Below, piece by piece: positions 1-6,740 of a DNA stretch of 34,721 nt (position 1 is its first letter; the number at the start of each line of letters is the position of its first letter). The position numbers and the translations under genes were made by a program. A model generated the notes under the pieces. It made no database searches. It had not been told where the DNA came from and was given only the letters and a program-made list of their open reading frames with translations. Source of the stretch: an uncultured bacterium (GTDB lineage: Bacteria; Bacteroidota; Bacteroidia; Bacteroidales; JACABE01). The stretch is from positions 1 to 34,721 of the forward strand of contig CAIWDQ010000623.1 of NCBI GenBank assembly GCA_903911455.1, written 5' to 3'.

Positions 1-517
1 CTTCAACTTGTGCTTTTAACAACGTTTTATCAGATTGTTTTGTGGTAATTTCACTTTGTTTTAGTATTAAATCAGCTTTGATGGCTGCCAATTTAACATC
101 TGAGCCACATGCTAACAGGAAACGTCTTACATTTCCCAATTTAACAGATATGCCACCTCTAAACATATCAGAAATATTCATAAAGAATAACTCCTTATAT
201 TTATCAGTTTCGGGCTTATATATTCCCACTATAGTTTGTTGATATCCTGTAAATACCGAATTCAAACCTTTTTCCAATACATCAAAAGCTGCATTCATTA
301 ATTTTAAATCTCCTTCACCTTTATCAAATTTAGTTTTATCAACCATAAAAGTATCGTAAAGTGGATGTGTAGCTGTCCACATTGCCAAAATTTTGGGGTC
401 AACTAGTTTGTTGGCATTTAAAGCCTCCACATGAAATGCTCCATCAGTAGCTGTAGTTTCTAATGGTGCAGGAGGAATGGTGGCGAAAATTTCATTGAAA
501 ATTGGTAATCCTTCCAT
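1..517 (-). CDS. Hypothetical protein, C-terminus cut by window edge
   Basis: Reading the minus strand from the ATG at 517-515 gives an uninterrupted frame of 172 codons that runs off the left edge, so the end of the protein is missing. It begins MEGLPIFNEIFATIPPAPLE and is soluble-looking: no signal peptide and no membrane segment is visible. The last visible part (about residues 150-172) is Lys/Gln/Ala-rich and could start a helical or coiled-coil region. I do not recognise a family. The start is supported by a well-formed Bacteroidota promoter about 75 bases upstream (590-621). The gene is separated from everything to its right by about 1 kb of non-coding sequence, so it belongs to a transcription unit outside the window. 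Confidence 0.75.
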   Translation of the reverse strand, partial: MEGLPIFNEIFATIPPAPLETTATDGAFHVEALNANKLVDPKILAMWTATHPLYDTFMVDKTKFDKGEGDLKLMNAAFDVLEKGLNSVFTGYQQTIVGIYKPETDKYKELFFMNISDMFRGGISVKLGNVRRFLLACGSDVKLAAIKADLILKQSEITTKQSDKTLLKAQVE

Positions 518-589
518 AATTATGTTGTGTTAATTTTGTGTGTAATTTGAAATTTAAAAAATGTTTAACTATCAATTTAAATAATTTTG

Positions 590-621
590 CAAATATAATA
601 AAAAATTAATTCATATGCAAA
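590..621 (-). promoter_or_regulatory. Promoter for the left-edge hypothetical gene
   Basis: On the minus strand TTTG (621-618), 20 bases, then TATATTTG (597-590) match the Bacteroidota primary sigma consensus TTTG-N19/20-TAnnTTTG. It lies about 73 bases upstream of the ATG at 517, leaving an AT-rich leader. Confidence 0.6.
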
Positions 622-957
622 CGAACTATTTTTTTAAAAATAATTTTAAAATTATTATTAACAACAGATAATGGTTATCTTTAACACTATACTGATTTAA
701 TTTGTGCTAATTTTTAGTTTATTTATTTTTATTATTCCTTGTTTAACGAATATTTATCGATTTTTAGGACAGAAATACCCTCCTTTTTTATTGATTTTAT
801 ATAAATTTATTTTTCAGAATTCATAATTTTAAGGTTAATTACTAAACTGAAAAATAAAAGTGGCAATAATGTGTTTCAATGTGGACATTTTATTTTTTCA
901 GATGCATAAATGAAGACTTAAAATTGCCAAAAAATATTTTTATTTATGAAAAAAGGC
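622..957. other. Non-coding AT-rich stretch
   Basis: No frame of useful length is open on either strand. A small perfect inverted repeat (AGATAA-TGG-TTATCT, 664-678) is the only local structure I see. Otherwise nothing recognisable is present. Confidence 0.5.
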
Positions 958-1167
958 ATTGTAATACGTCATCTGCATTTTACAAAAGCATAGATACAAT
1001 GACTTTTTCGTGTTTATAAATTAATATTTGTCCAAAACCTGACAAAATGTCAGGTTTTTATTTTGAATTTGACCACATTTTAATACAAAATAACCTTTTG
1101 TAAAAAAAATATGGCGTACTTTTGATTGTACTAAGCCATTTGTAAAATGCAGATGGCGTATTACAAT
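958..1167. mobile_element. MITE-like 210-bp element with 43-bp imperfect terminal inverted repeats
   Basis: The 43 bases at 958-1000 (beginning ATTGTAATACG) match the reverse complement of 1125-1167 (ending CGTATTACAAT) at 36 of 43 positions by my count. The outer 29 bases have only one mismatch and the last 6 match perfectly. The 124-bp interior is AT-rich, carries no ORF and holds a strong hairpin (1034-1059). Short length, long inverted termini and lack of coding capacity fit a non-autonomous miniature element or a large REP/BIME-type structure. I see no clear target-site duplication in the flanks and no transposase in the window, so mobility is inferred. Confidence 0.5.
1034..1059. repeat. 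Terminator-like hairpin inside the inverted-repeat element
   Basis: AAAACCTGACA and TGTCAGGTTTT form a perfect 11-bp stem around an AAA loop, followed by a T run. It looks like an intrinsic terminator, but no gene points into it from nearby. The core TGACAAAATGTCAGG recurs exactly at 1240-1254, and CCTGACA/TGTCAGG is also the core of the hairpins at 2336-2434, so it is probably one member of a dispersed repeat family. Confidence 0.55.
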
Positions 1168-1514
1168 TACCACTAAGCTAGTTAAAAACATGAAATGACG
1201 CGTTTTAACGATTTTTGCCTATTTTCACAAATAAGTTTTTGACAAAATGTCAGGGTTTTTGGATGCAGGAAAAATGGGGTGATAAAAATGTTTTTGTAGG
1301 GACATTCCATGGAATTTATTTACGAAAGAAATCATTTTATTTTGGTAAGATTGGGATTATTTTGTGTAATTTTGTTGGGTGATTTGGATAAGTTTAAATA
1401 ATAGAATAATAACCTTTTATTTATTATTGTGATTTTACATTATTTTTACAATGATTATTAACTTAAATCCATAAAACACAAATTGTAAATACTATTTACG
1501 TTAAAATATGAACT
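1168..1514. other. Non-coding stretch with repeat fragments
   Basis: No credible gene. It contains a second copy of TGACAAAATGTCAGG (1240-1254) and, at 1296-1314, GTAGGGACATTCCATGGAA. The latter is the left part of the palindrome found intact at 21493-21520. The remainder is AT-rich and featureless. Confidence 0.5.
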
Positions 1515-1921
1515 ATGGATTTTAGTGAACTTAATGGTAATGAATGGGGATTAATTCAAATAATCCGAGCTTTTGATTTTTTATATGATAATCATTATGA
1601 CGGAAAAGAATTTACTTATAGAGTAAGAGGTAATCCATCTATAACGTTTTATAATTATAGAATAAATCAAACAATTAGTGTAATTGGTGATGAAAGTCAA
1701 TCCTGGTCAGTTGTTATACAAAGAAAAAAAAATTTCATATGTACAAAAAGTCTTTTGTTTTTGATATTAGTGATTATTATAGTTGTTTTGATTGTAGTTT
1801 GTTAAAAGGAAGAAATTATACTTTACAAACACAAGCAAAATTTATCCAACAATTTTTAATGCCTGTAATAACTGGAGAGATATGGATTGAGGAGTTGATT
1901 AAAAAAAATATTAATCATTAA
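1515..1921 (+). pseudogene. Small hypothetical gene split by a frameshift in an A9 run
   Basis: The frame from the ATG at 1515 is sensible up to an uninterrupted run of nine A (1724-1732). After that it turns into an implausible low-complexity Ile/Val/Leu tail ending at 1805. The frame that continues from the A run to the stop at 1921 reads as ordinary protein (YKKSFVFDISDYYSCFD, ending EELIKKNINH). One extra A in the run would join the two into a protein of about 135 residues: an acidic, aromatic-rich N-terminal half followed by a mixed C-terminal half. I recognise no family. The split could be a true inactivating mutation, polymerase slippage at the homopolymer, or an assembly error. No promoter matching the phylum consensus was found upstream. 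Confidence 0.55.
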
Positions 1922-1987
1922 AACTTTAAAAGAAATAATCTTTTTTCTAAAGAAATACTTTATCAATAATAAAATCATAAAAACTGT

Positions 1988-2039
1988 GGGCTGAAGCCCG
2001 AGGGGTGTTTTGCCATTCTACCCTAGCTTGAAGGCTAGG
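1988..2039. repeat. Pair of REP-like hairpins
   Basis: GGGCT-GA-AGCCC (1988-1999) and CCTAGC-TTGAAG-GCTAGG (2022-2039) are two short hairpins in an otherwise AT-rich spacer. They resemble the 'GGCTGAAGCC' / 'GCTTGAAGGC' palindromes scattered between genes in many Bacteroidota genomes. Function unknown. Confidence 0.5.
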
Positions 2040-2116
2040 TCTAACACATAAAATGCAATCCTAAAAATAAATTATTCATACCTATTATATATAATAGCAT
2101 TCTTAATATCTATTAT

Positions 2117-2136
2117 CCCCAGCATTTATGCCGGGG
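2117..2136. repeat. REP-like GC-rich hairpin
   Basis: CCCC-A-GCA-TTTA-TGC-C-GGGG forms a stem with one internal mismatch. It is a local GC-rich island in AT-rich sequence and part of the repeat cluster between 1980 and 2440. Confidence 0.5.
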
Positions 2137-2166
2137 GTTGAATACTAATATAATCTTACCGCAATT

Positions 2167-2236
2167 CCCTTCGACAGGCTCAGGGGCCCTTTTTGTAGTG
2201 TGTCATTTGATTTCGGTCCTTGAGCTTGTCGAAAGG
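2167..2236. repeat. REP-like inverted repeat of the TTCGACAGGCTCAG family
   Basis: Two 22-base arms, 2167-2188 (containing CTTCGACAGGCTCAGG) and 2215-2236 (containing CCTTGAGCTTGTCGAAA), are imperfect reverse complements separated by 26 bases. The motif is a familiar intergenic repeat in Bacteroidota and related phyla. It is much richer in G+C than its surroundings, which suggests an imported or dispersed element. Confidence 0.6.
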
Positions 2237-2335
2237 ACAAAATGCTGATTCGTGCTTTGGATTGCTTCTTAACAATATAATTTGGGGCTATAAGCCACAT
2301 GTCATATTATTATTATAAATAAAACCATTATGCAT

Positions 2336-2434
2336 CCTGTCAGGTTTTTCATCCTGACAGGTTTTAAACTTAAAAATGAAACAAATTTCTTACTTTTTGT
2401 TATTTATACCTGACAGGATTGGAAACCTGTCAGG
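2336..2434. repeat. Two CCTGTCAGG/CCTGACAGG hairpins downstream of dtd
   Basis: CCTGTCAGG (2336-2344) pairs with CCTGACAGG (2353-2361), and CCTGACAGG (2409-2417) pairs with CCTGTCAGG (2426-2434). The two hairpins are themselves in inverted orientation. They begin about 30 bases past the dtd stop codon, so one may form the 3' end of the dtd mRNA, although neither is followed by a clean T run on the minus strand. The same core occurs at 1034-1059 and, degenerate, at 8505-8535. Confidence 0.55.
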
Positions 2435-2464
2435 ATGTACACTTTCGATTATTACAAAAATAAC

Positions 2465-2917
2465 TTACTCCTTATCCTTTGTATCTATGTAAATAGTCAC
2501 CGGACCGTCGTTTGTGAGCGAAACTTTCATGTCGGCACCAAAAATACCCGAATGGATGGCTCTTACTAATTCAAAATGGATTTGTTGTTTAAACTTTTCA
2601 TATAATGGTTTTGCTTTATCGGGGTGTGCAGCCTTTAAATACGAAGGACGACTTCCTTTTTTGGTGGATGCATGCAACGTAAACTGACTTATCAATAAAA
2701 TATCTCCTTTTACTTCTTCAATTGAGAGATTCATTACTTTGTCGGCATCGTTAAAGATGCGTAGCTTGCAAATTTTGTTACTCAACCACTCAATATCTTC
2801 TTTTGTATCGGTGTCTTCGATTCCTAATAACACCACCAAACCAAGATTTATTGAATCGTGTATTTTGCCATCTATCGTTACCGAAGCTTCGCTGACTCTT
2901 TGTATAACTGCTCGCAT
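2465..2917 (-). CDS. dtd: D-aminoacyl-tRNA deacylase (DTD)
   Basis: This cytoplasmic proofreading enzyme hydrolyses D-amino acids (and Gly mischarged on tRNA-Ala) from tRNA, recycling the tRNA. At 150 residues it has the usual DTD length. The family signatures are present: the N-terminal MRAVIQRVSEASV strand, the active-site SQFTL motif (residues 77-81), and the Gly-cisPro motif in NDGPVT (residues 136-141) that rejects L-substrates. It starts at the ATG at 2917 and stands alone on the minus strand, with a TAnnTTTG box just upstream (2946-2953). Its 3' side runs into the REP-like cluster. Identification is by motif; I have high confidence. Confidence 0.95.
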   Translation of the reverse strand: MRAVIQRVSEASVTIDGKIHDSINLGLVVLLGIEDTDTKEDIEWLSNKICKLRIFNDADKVMNLSIEEVKGDILLISQFTLHASTKKGSRPSYLKAAHPDKAKPLYEKFKQQIHFELVRAIHSGIFGADMKVSLTNDGPVTIYIDTKDKE

Positions 2918-2945
2918 CTTTTTATTTCATTAAATTAATATTCTG

Positions 2946-2953
2946 CAAAAGTA
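2946..2953 (-). promoter_or_regulatory. Probable -7 element for dtd
   Basis: TACTTTTG on the minus strand matches TAnnTTTG, about 30 bases upstream of the dtd ATG. No good -33 TTTG is seen at the expected spacing, so support is partial. Confidence 0.4.
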
Positions 2954-3035
2954 ACTAAATAGTTGTTATAACCACTTAACATTAAATTAATATAGCTTTC
3001 GCAGAAATTGGTGAAATTTAACCTTGTATTTAAAT

Positions 3036-3071
3036 ACTCTAAGTACTCAAAGCACTCAAGTCACTCTAAGT
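3036..3071. repeat. 9-bp-period microrepeat
   Basis: Four consecutive 9-mers: ACTCTAAGT, ACTCAAAGC, ACTCAAGTC, ACTCTAAGT. The same unit, preceded by the same TAAAT, occurs at 8356-8391, and related phrases fill 8154-8279 and 8623-8650. Confidence 0.6.
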
Positions 3072-3143
3072 ACTTTTCTTATCCTTATATTAAATCTTTG
3101 TTAACTTTCAACATTTTAATTCCAAGTATTCATAAAATTAGTT

Positions 3144-3151
3144 TACTTTTG
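3144..3151 (+). promoter_or_regulatory. Probable -7 element for the two-component operon
   Basis: TACTTTTG matches TAnnTTTG and lies about 33 bases before the response-regulator ATG at 3185. A convincing -33 TTTG is not visible. Confidence 0.4.
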
Positions 3152-3184
3152 TGCAATAATTAAAGGCATACAAATATTAATAAT

Positions 3185-3868
3185 ATGAAAGAGGAAGTTT
3201 TTAGCATACTGCTTGTAGACGACGAACCGGATATTTTAGAATTTCTGGGTTACAATCTTCGTAAAGAAGGCTACATCGTATATACTGCCGAGAACGGTAA
3301 GGATGCGATAAAGATAGCCACGCAAATTTTGCCGCAGTTAATTATATTAGATGTGATGATGCCTGTAATGGATGGCATTGAAACTTGCGCCGAACTAAAG
3401 AAAATTCCTAAACTAGAGAATACTTTAATCGTCTTTTTAACTGCCCGCGGAGAAGATTACTCTCAAATAGCCGGCTTTGAGGCAGGCGCAGATGATTATA
3501 TCACCAAACCTATCAAACCTAAGATAATTGTAAGTCGCATAAAGGCATTATTGCGCAGATATAAGGATGATGATGCTAAAAGTACTGCAGTTGAACTGAT
3601 AGATATAACAATTGATAGAGAAAGATACGTAGTTGTGAAGGATGGTCAGGAATATTCACTTCCCAAAAAGGAGTTTGAACTGCTTTTATTCCTTGCTTCA
3701 AAACCCAATAAGGTGTTTACCCGTACAGATATCTTTTCGGAAGTTTGGGGAAACGATGTTATTGTAGGAGACAGGACAATTGATGTTCACGTGCGCAAAA
3801 TCAGGGAGAAATTAGGGATAGAAAATATAAAAACCATCAAAGGAGTTGGCTATAAATACGAACAATAA
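3185..3868 (+). CDS. OmpR/PhoB-family response regulator
   Basis: A 227-residue DNA-binding response regulator. The receiver domain (about residues 6-120) has the acidic pocket D12/D13, phospho-acceptor D56 in LDVMMPVMDG, T86 and K108 in the usual places. The C-terminal winged helix (about 130-227) shows the OmpR-type pattern, ending VRKIREKLG...IKTIKGVGYKYE. It is followed without a gap by its kinase: the stop TAA (3866-3868) directly abuts the next ATG, so the two are translationally linked and almost certainly form a cognate pair. The receiver most resembles PhoB-type regulators, but no phosphate-uptake genes are nearby, so the signal and the regulon are unknown. Confidence 0.93.
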   Translation: MKEEVFSILLVDDEPDILEFLGYNLRKEGYIVYTAENGKDAIKIATQILPQLIILDVMMPVMDGIETCAELKKIPKLENTLIVFLTARGEDYSQIAGFEAGADDYITKPIKPKIIVSRIKALLRRYKDDDAKSTAVELIDITIDRERYVVVKDGQEYSLPKKEFELLLFLASKPNKVFTRTDIFSEVWGNDVIVGDRTIDVHVRKIREKLGIENIKTIKGVGYKYEQ

Positions 3869-4918
3869 ATGACTAATTCCTATCCTAAGAAAATAGCTTT
3901 CAATATTTCGTTATTGATAACGGGTATATTCGTAATAATATACCTAAGTTTATCATTAGCCTTTGATATCTTCAGAATAATCCCTTTTATTGTTCTTCCG
4001 ATTGTATTGTTTTTTGCCGTTTTTTATGTAGTTAGTTTTGTATTAAAGAAGTTTATTTATGAAAAGATACGTATCATCTATAAAACGATTCATAATATTA
4101 AAGGAACCGAGAAATATGTAAAAGAAGAGTTGGGTAAAGATAAGAATCTATTGGAAAACGTAAATCAGGAAGTGCTTAATTGGGTTTCGGATCGCCGTAA
4201 GGAAATAGAAGAATTAAAGAAATTAGAGATTTATCGCAGAGAATTTATTGGGAATGTTTCGCACGAATTAAAAACACCTATATTTAATATACAAGGTTAC
4301 ATACTTACCCTGCTTGATGGAGGTCTTGAAGATCCAACTATCAACAAAGAATATCTTTTGCGTACCGAGAAAAGTATCAACCGCATGATTTCTATCGTTA
4401 ACGATTTGGAAGCAATCTCGCAACTGGAATCCGGCGAACTTAAACTGGAGTTCTCAAAGTTTGATATCATTGCTTTGGTTAAAGAAGTAATAGAGTTTTT
4501 AGAGATTAAAGCAAAAAAGAGAAATGTTAAGCTTAATTTAAATCAGGGAAGCGATAAATACCTAATGGTTTACGCCGATAAAAAACGCATACGACAGGTA
4601 TTGACTAATCTTCTTGAAAACTCAATTAAATATTCGGGAGAAAAGGAACAAGCTACCAAGATTAGTTTCTTTGATATGGATGAGGTGATGCTTATTGAGG
4701 TTGCGGATAATGGCGTTGGCATAGCCGATAAGGATATTCCCCGTTTGTTTGAAAGATTCTTCCGAACTGATAAAAGCAGATCGCGTGAGCAAGGTGGAAC
4801 CGGCTTAGGTTTGTCAATTGTTAAGCATATTATAGAAGCCCACAACCAAACTATCAACGTAAGAAGCGCCCTCGGAATCGGAACAACCTTTGGTTTTACA
4901 CTAAAGAAAGGGGAATAA
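3869..4918 (+). CDS. Membrane sensor histidine kinase (PhoR-like)
   Basis: A 349-residue HisKA/HATPase_c kinase, partner of the preceding regulator. Two hydrophobic segments (about residues 11-32 and 37-59) are separated by only a few residues, so there is essentially no periplasmic sensor domain. A charged, helical linker follows (about 60-120). The phospho-acceptor is H132 in NVSHELKTP. The ATP-binding domain has the N box (NLLENSIKYS), G1 (DNGVGI), F box (FERFFRTDKSRS) and G2 (GGTGLGLSIVKH). No clear HAMP or PAS domain is seen. The architecture suggests membrane-embedded or cytoplasmic sensing, as in PhoR-type kinases that read the state of a transporter. The gene ends 26 bases from the convergent GGGP synthase gene. 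Confidence 0.92.
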   Translation: MTNSYPKKIAFNISLLITGIFVIIYLSLSLAFDIFRIIPFIVLPIVLFFAVFYVVSFVLKKFIYEKIRIIYKTIHNIKGTEKYVKEELGKDKNLLENVNQEVLNWVSDRRKEIEELKKLEIYRREFIGNVSHELKTPIFNIQGYILTLLDGGLEDPTINKEYLLRTEKSINRMISIVNDLEAISQLESGELKLEFSKFDIIALVKEVIEFLEIKAKKRNVKLNLNQGSDKYLMVYADKKRIRQVLTNLLENSIKYSGEKEQATKISFFDMDEVMLIEVADNGVGIADKDIPRLFERFFRTDKSRSREQGGTGLGLSIVKHIIEAHNQTINVRSALGIGTTFGFTLKKGE

Positions 4919-4944
4919 AAACGATTTTCTTTATAAATAAGAAA

Positions 4945-5679
4945 TTATTGCTTTACAGCGAATGCTATCTCTTTGATAAGTCCGCTTTCTTTCTCAAAAG
5001 CATTACCAATCACTACTAAATCTGCTCCATTTTGACAATGTTCAAATGCTTTTTCAGGAGTTTTGATTCCACCTCCAACAATTAAAGGTACATTTATGTT
5101 ACTTTGAACACTTTTTATCATTGAGGCAGAAACAGGATTCAAAGCGCCACTACCTGCATCCATATAAATAAGTTTTAAACCCAACATTTCGCCAGCCATT
5201 GCAGTACAAACAGCTATCTCGTCCTTATCTGAAGGAATAGGTTGCGAATTGCTCATATAAAGTACCGTAGTTGCCTTGCCACTTTCAATTAACATATATC
5301 CTGTTGGGATAATTTCCAGCTTACTATCCCTTAAATAAGGTGCAGATACCACATGTTTGCCAATAAGCATCTCAGGATTTCTTCCGGATATCAAAGATAA
5401 TAGTAGAATTGCATCAGCGTTAGAATTAATTTGCATAGAACTGCCCGGAAATATAACTACAGGAATATTACTATGTTGTTTTAATAGCAAAATACACTTC
5501 CCCAGATGATCATTTGTTAATAAACTGCCACCAACAAAGAAATAATCAACCTTAGCATCGTTAGATATTGAAGCTATTCGTTCAATTTCTTCGGGTATTG
5601 CTTTATCAGGATCAATTAATACAGCAAATTGTTTCAAGCCTTTAGCTTTCTTTTCCAGGATTGTAGTATAGACATTCAT
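4945..5679 (-). CDS. Geranylgeranylglyceryl/heptaprenylglyceryl phosphate synthase family
   Basis: A 244-residue TIM-barrel prenyltransferase of the GGGPS/PcrB family, which joins a long polyprenyl diphosphate to sn-glycerol-1-phosphate. Visible signatures are LIDPDK (residues 21-26), FVGGSLL near 48-54, the PTGYML segment near 126, IYMDAGSG near 170, the phosphate-binding VGGGI (201-205) and GNAFE (225-229). Bacteroidota carry a distinct bacterial group of these enzymes, whose product in the cell is poorly known. The gene is alone with its own -7 box; the next gene upstream on the strand is a DMT transporter 56 bases away, so co-transcription is possible. The exact prenyl chain length cannot be read from the sequence here. 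Confidence 0.9.
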   Translation of the reverse strand: MNVYTTILEKKAKGLKQFAVLIDPDKAIPEEIERIASISNDAKVDYFFVGGSLLTNDHLGKCILLLKQHSNIPVVIFPGSSMQINSNADAILLLSLISGRNPEMLIGKHVVSAPYLRDSKLEIIPTGYMLIESGKATTVLYMSNSQPIPSDKDEIAVCTAMAGEMLGLKLIYMDAGSGALNPVSASMIKSVQSNINVPLIVGGGIKTPEKAFEHCQNGADLVVIGNAFEKESGLIKEIAFAVKQ

Positions 5680-5696
5680 GAAGTTGATATTTTTGA

Positions 5697-5704
5697 CAAA
5701 TATA
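5697..5704 (-). promoter_or_regulatory. Probable -7 element for the GGGP synthase gene
   Basis: TATATTTG on the minus strand matches TAnnTTTG about 18 bases upstream of the ATG at 5679. No clear -33 match is seen. Confidence 0.4.
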
Positions 5705-5735
5705 CAATTAATAACAGTATTAATCTTAAATATGT

Positions 5736-6629
5736 TTAGATTTTTTTAATGAATTTAAAAGAACTTTGCTGAATAGCTATCCCGCCAAGGATAAAAACTA
5801 ATCCCGCCAAGGTATAAATTGCTATCGTTTCCTTTATTATTAAATGGATAAATAGTAATGATAAGAAAGGGGAGAGGAATATTAACTGACTAACCTTATC
5901 TGTAGAAGCAGTATACTTTAAAGCTAATAGCCAGAACACAAAAGTTACGCTCATTTCTAATATCCCAACATAAACTATTGCAGGTATTGCTTCCGGATTT
6001 AGACTTGTAAATCCCGTTAAGGCAATCATTAAAATACCTGAACATATTGTTCCCGCAAGGAAGTTTAAAAACAGCTTAATAACCTCATCTTTCTTATCCT
6101 TTACATTATAAATCCAGAACAAAGCCCAGATGATAGAACTCCCAACCGCTAAAGTATCGCCAAATACATTACTCAGACTTAAATTTATGATGTTTCCTTT
6201 AGTTGTAATGATGATTATACCTGTAAAACTCACAAATATTGCCACCATACTCTTGATGGTAAGTTTTTGTTTTAACAATGGTATTGATAACAGCACCAGC
6301 ATAACCGGCCAGGTGTAGTTTAAAGTCATGGCTTCCTGTGCAGGCAAAATGGAATAGGCTTTAAATAAGATGGTATAGTACAAAAACGGATTCAATATCC
6401 CTAATGTTAAAGAGTATGCGGCAGTTTTTCTTTCTATTTTAATTAACTGAGAAGTTTTCTTCTGTATAATTAAAATAATAAACAACATTATGGTAGAGAT
6501 AAACGAAGTATAGAATAATAATTGAATAAAAGTGCAATTTTGTAAAGCAATTTTAAAAGCAGTAGCTACAGTTGACCAGCACAAAACTGCCATTAATGCA
6601 AATATATACGCTTTCTTTTGGTTATGCAT
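5736..6629 (-). CDS. EamA-family DMT transporter
   Basis: A 297-residue, strongly hydrophobic inner-membrane protein with about ten predicted helices arranged as two EamA repeats (about residues 7-140 and 152-290), the standard drug/metabolite transporter layout. The first helix carries the typical ALMAVLCWSTVATAFK motif and the second repeat starts FGDTLAVGSSIIWALFWI. Substrate cannot be predicted; relatives export amino acids, metabolites or drugs. The gene is divergent from ahcY, and the promoters of the two lie within 111 bases of each other. Confidence 0.9.
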   Translation of the reverse strand: MHNQKKAYIFALMAVLCWSTVATAFKIALQNCTFIQLLFYTSFISTIMLFIILIIQKKTSQLIKIERKTAAYSLTLGILNPFLYYTILFKAYSILPAQEAMTLNYTWPVMLVLLSIPLLKQKLTIKSMVAIFVSFTGIIIITTKGNIINLSLSNVFGDTLAVGSSIIWALFWIYNVKDKKDEVIKLFLNFLAGTICSGILMIALTGFTSLNPEAIPAIVYVGILEMSVTFVFWLLALKYTASTDKVSQLIFLSPFLSLLFIHLIIKETIAIYTLAGLVFILGGIAIQQSSFKFIKKI

Positions 6630-6662
6630 CTGTGTTTTTTAAGTCATTTTAATAATAGTTTT

Positions 6663-6670
6663 CAAAAGTA
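6663..6670 (-). promoter_or_regulatory. Probable -7 element for the DMT transporter
   Basis: TACTTTTG on the minus strand, about 34 bases upstream of the ATG at 6629, in the divergent spacer shared with ahcY. The -33 match is weak. Confidence 0.4.
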
Positions 6671-6682
6671 CTAATTTAAACT

Positions 6683-6713
6683 TTTGTTATTTGCTTATTT
6701 TAGATTAATTTTG
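6683..6713 (+). promoter_or_regulatory. Promoter of ahcY
   Basis: TTTG (6683-6686), exactly 19 bases, then TAATTTTG (6706-6713): a full match to the Bacteroidota consensus, ending 27 bases before the ATG at 6741. No SAH riboswitch-like structure fits in the short leader. Confidence 0.7.
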
Positions 6714-6740
6714 CAGAAAATTTATTAACACAATAATAAA

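Noticed and set aside
3185-4918. Naming the two-component pair phoB/phoR
   Set aside because: Domain similarity is generic for OmpR-type regulators and HisKA kinases; no pst or pho genes lie nearby to support a phosphate role.
4925-4944. Terminator between the histidine kinase and GGGP synthase genes
   Set aside because: TTTCTT/AAGAAA can pair weakly, but the stem is short and A-T only. Not strong enough to call.
6714-6740. SAH or SAM riboswitch before ahcY
   Set aside because: The leader between promoter and ATG is only about 20 bases and has no recognisable riboswitch structure.
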